The position numbers were made by a program, and so were the translations under genes. From NCBI GenBank assembly GCA_949739095.1, contig CATIYX010000060.1, positions 1 through 5,693 of the forward strand: a stretch of 5,693 nt of DNA, read 5' to 3'. The notes under the pieces are model-generated. The model saw nothing but the letters and a program-made list of their open reading frames with translations. It was not told the origin of the DNA and did no database searches. Positions 5,651 to 5,693 of the stretch are shown in pieces. The DNA comes from an uncultured Clostridia bacterium. GTDB taxonomy: Bacteria > Bacillota > Clostridia > RUG12999. Numbering within the stretch: position 1 is the first letter of the stretch; each line of letters opens with the position of its first letter.

Positions 5651-5657
5651 AGGGAGG
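5651..5657 (+). promoter_or_regulatory. Ribosome binding site that selects a TTG start for spoVT
   Basis: AGGGAGG is 8 nt before TTG at 5666. The nearer ATG at 5661 reads Met-Leu-stop, and its TGA overlaps the TTG. The TTG frame gives MKATGIVRR, the expected SpoVT N-terminus, so TTG is the start. Confidence 0.75.
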
Positions 5658-5665
5658 AACATGCT

Positions 5666-5693
5666 TTGAAAGCAACAGGAATTGTTAGAAGAA
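5666..5693 (+). CDS. spoVT: Probable SpoVT, AbrB-type sporulation regulator (5' end only)
   Basis: Only nine codons are in the window, reading MKATGIVRR from a TTG start. This matches the highly conserved beginning of SpoVT and close relatives, where an AbrB/SpoVT-type DNA-binding domain follows. In Bacillus, SpoVT is a forespore transcription factor that tunes sigma-G-dependent genes, and clostridia carry it widely. The gene is divergent from the cytidylate-kinase-like gene and follows about 290 bp of AT-rich intergenic DNA. The identification rests on a short peptide plus a good ribosome site. Another AbrB-family protein with the same start is possible. Confidence 0.7.

Noticed and set aside
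1..5693. CRISPR array, tRNA or rRNA gene
   Set aside because: No regularly spaced direct repeats, tRNA-like cloverleaf arms or rRNA motifs were seen on either strand. The repeats present are only two or three imperfect copies.

Overview
The window looks like chromosomal DNA from an endospore-forming Firmicute of the class Clostridia. The evidence is moderate GC with AT-rich intergenic DNA, purine-rich Shine-Dalgarno sites, SLH and VanW/G5 envelope proteins, a Cytidylate_kin2-family kinase, and the first codons of what looks like spoVT. The species cannot be named from this sequence.

Layout, left to right. (1) 3-500, plus strand: the 3' end of a CCA-adding-enzyme-type tRNA nucleotidyltransferase whose HD-domain signature residues appear to be lost. 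(2) 497-1864, plus: a nucleotide-sugar dehydratase of the CapD/FlaA1/WbpM type with no membrane region. It overlaps the previous gene by ATGA. (3) 1865-2023: an intergenic region with a near-consensus sigma-A promoter and a structured 5' leader. (4) 2024-2656 and 2674-4371, plus: a two-gene envelope operon, with an exported protein made only of three SLH repeats and then a membrane-anchored VanW/G5 protein. It ends at a strong intrinsic terminator (4452-4503). (5) 4504-4738: no credible gene, but a dense set of inverted repeats, including a second copy of the structured element found before the SLH gene. The last 90 bases (4649-4738) hold nothing I recognise. (6) 4739-5371, minus: a cytidylate-kinase-like protein with its own strong promoter (5511-5539) and a leader of about 130 nt. 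(7) 5372-5665: the intergenic region between divergent genes, then (8) the start of a probable spoVT at 5666.

The most unusual content is the repeated non-coding module at about 1894-1992 and 4505-4601, with a third partial copy at 4614-4648. Each copy begins with an extended -10 box (TGGTATAAT) set in the left arm of a hairpin. The two full copies continue into a second hairpin (1934-1984 and 4544-4589). Its two stem differences between copies both keep pairing: one is an A-U for G-C exchange and the other a G-U wobble that pairs only in plus-strand RNA. Its loop sequence is free to differ. This is the pattern expected of a conserved RNA structure, carried on a dispersed promoter-bearing repeat. 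I do not recognise it as a known riboswitch or RNA family. With only two copies visible, it remains a hypothesis.
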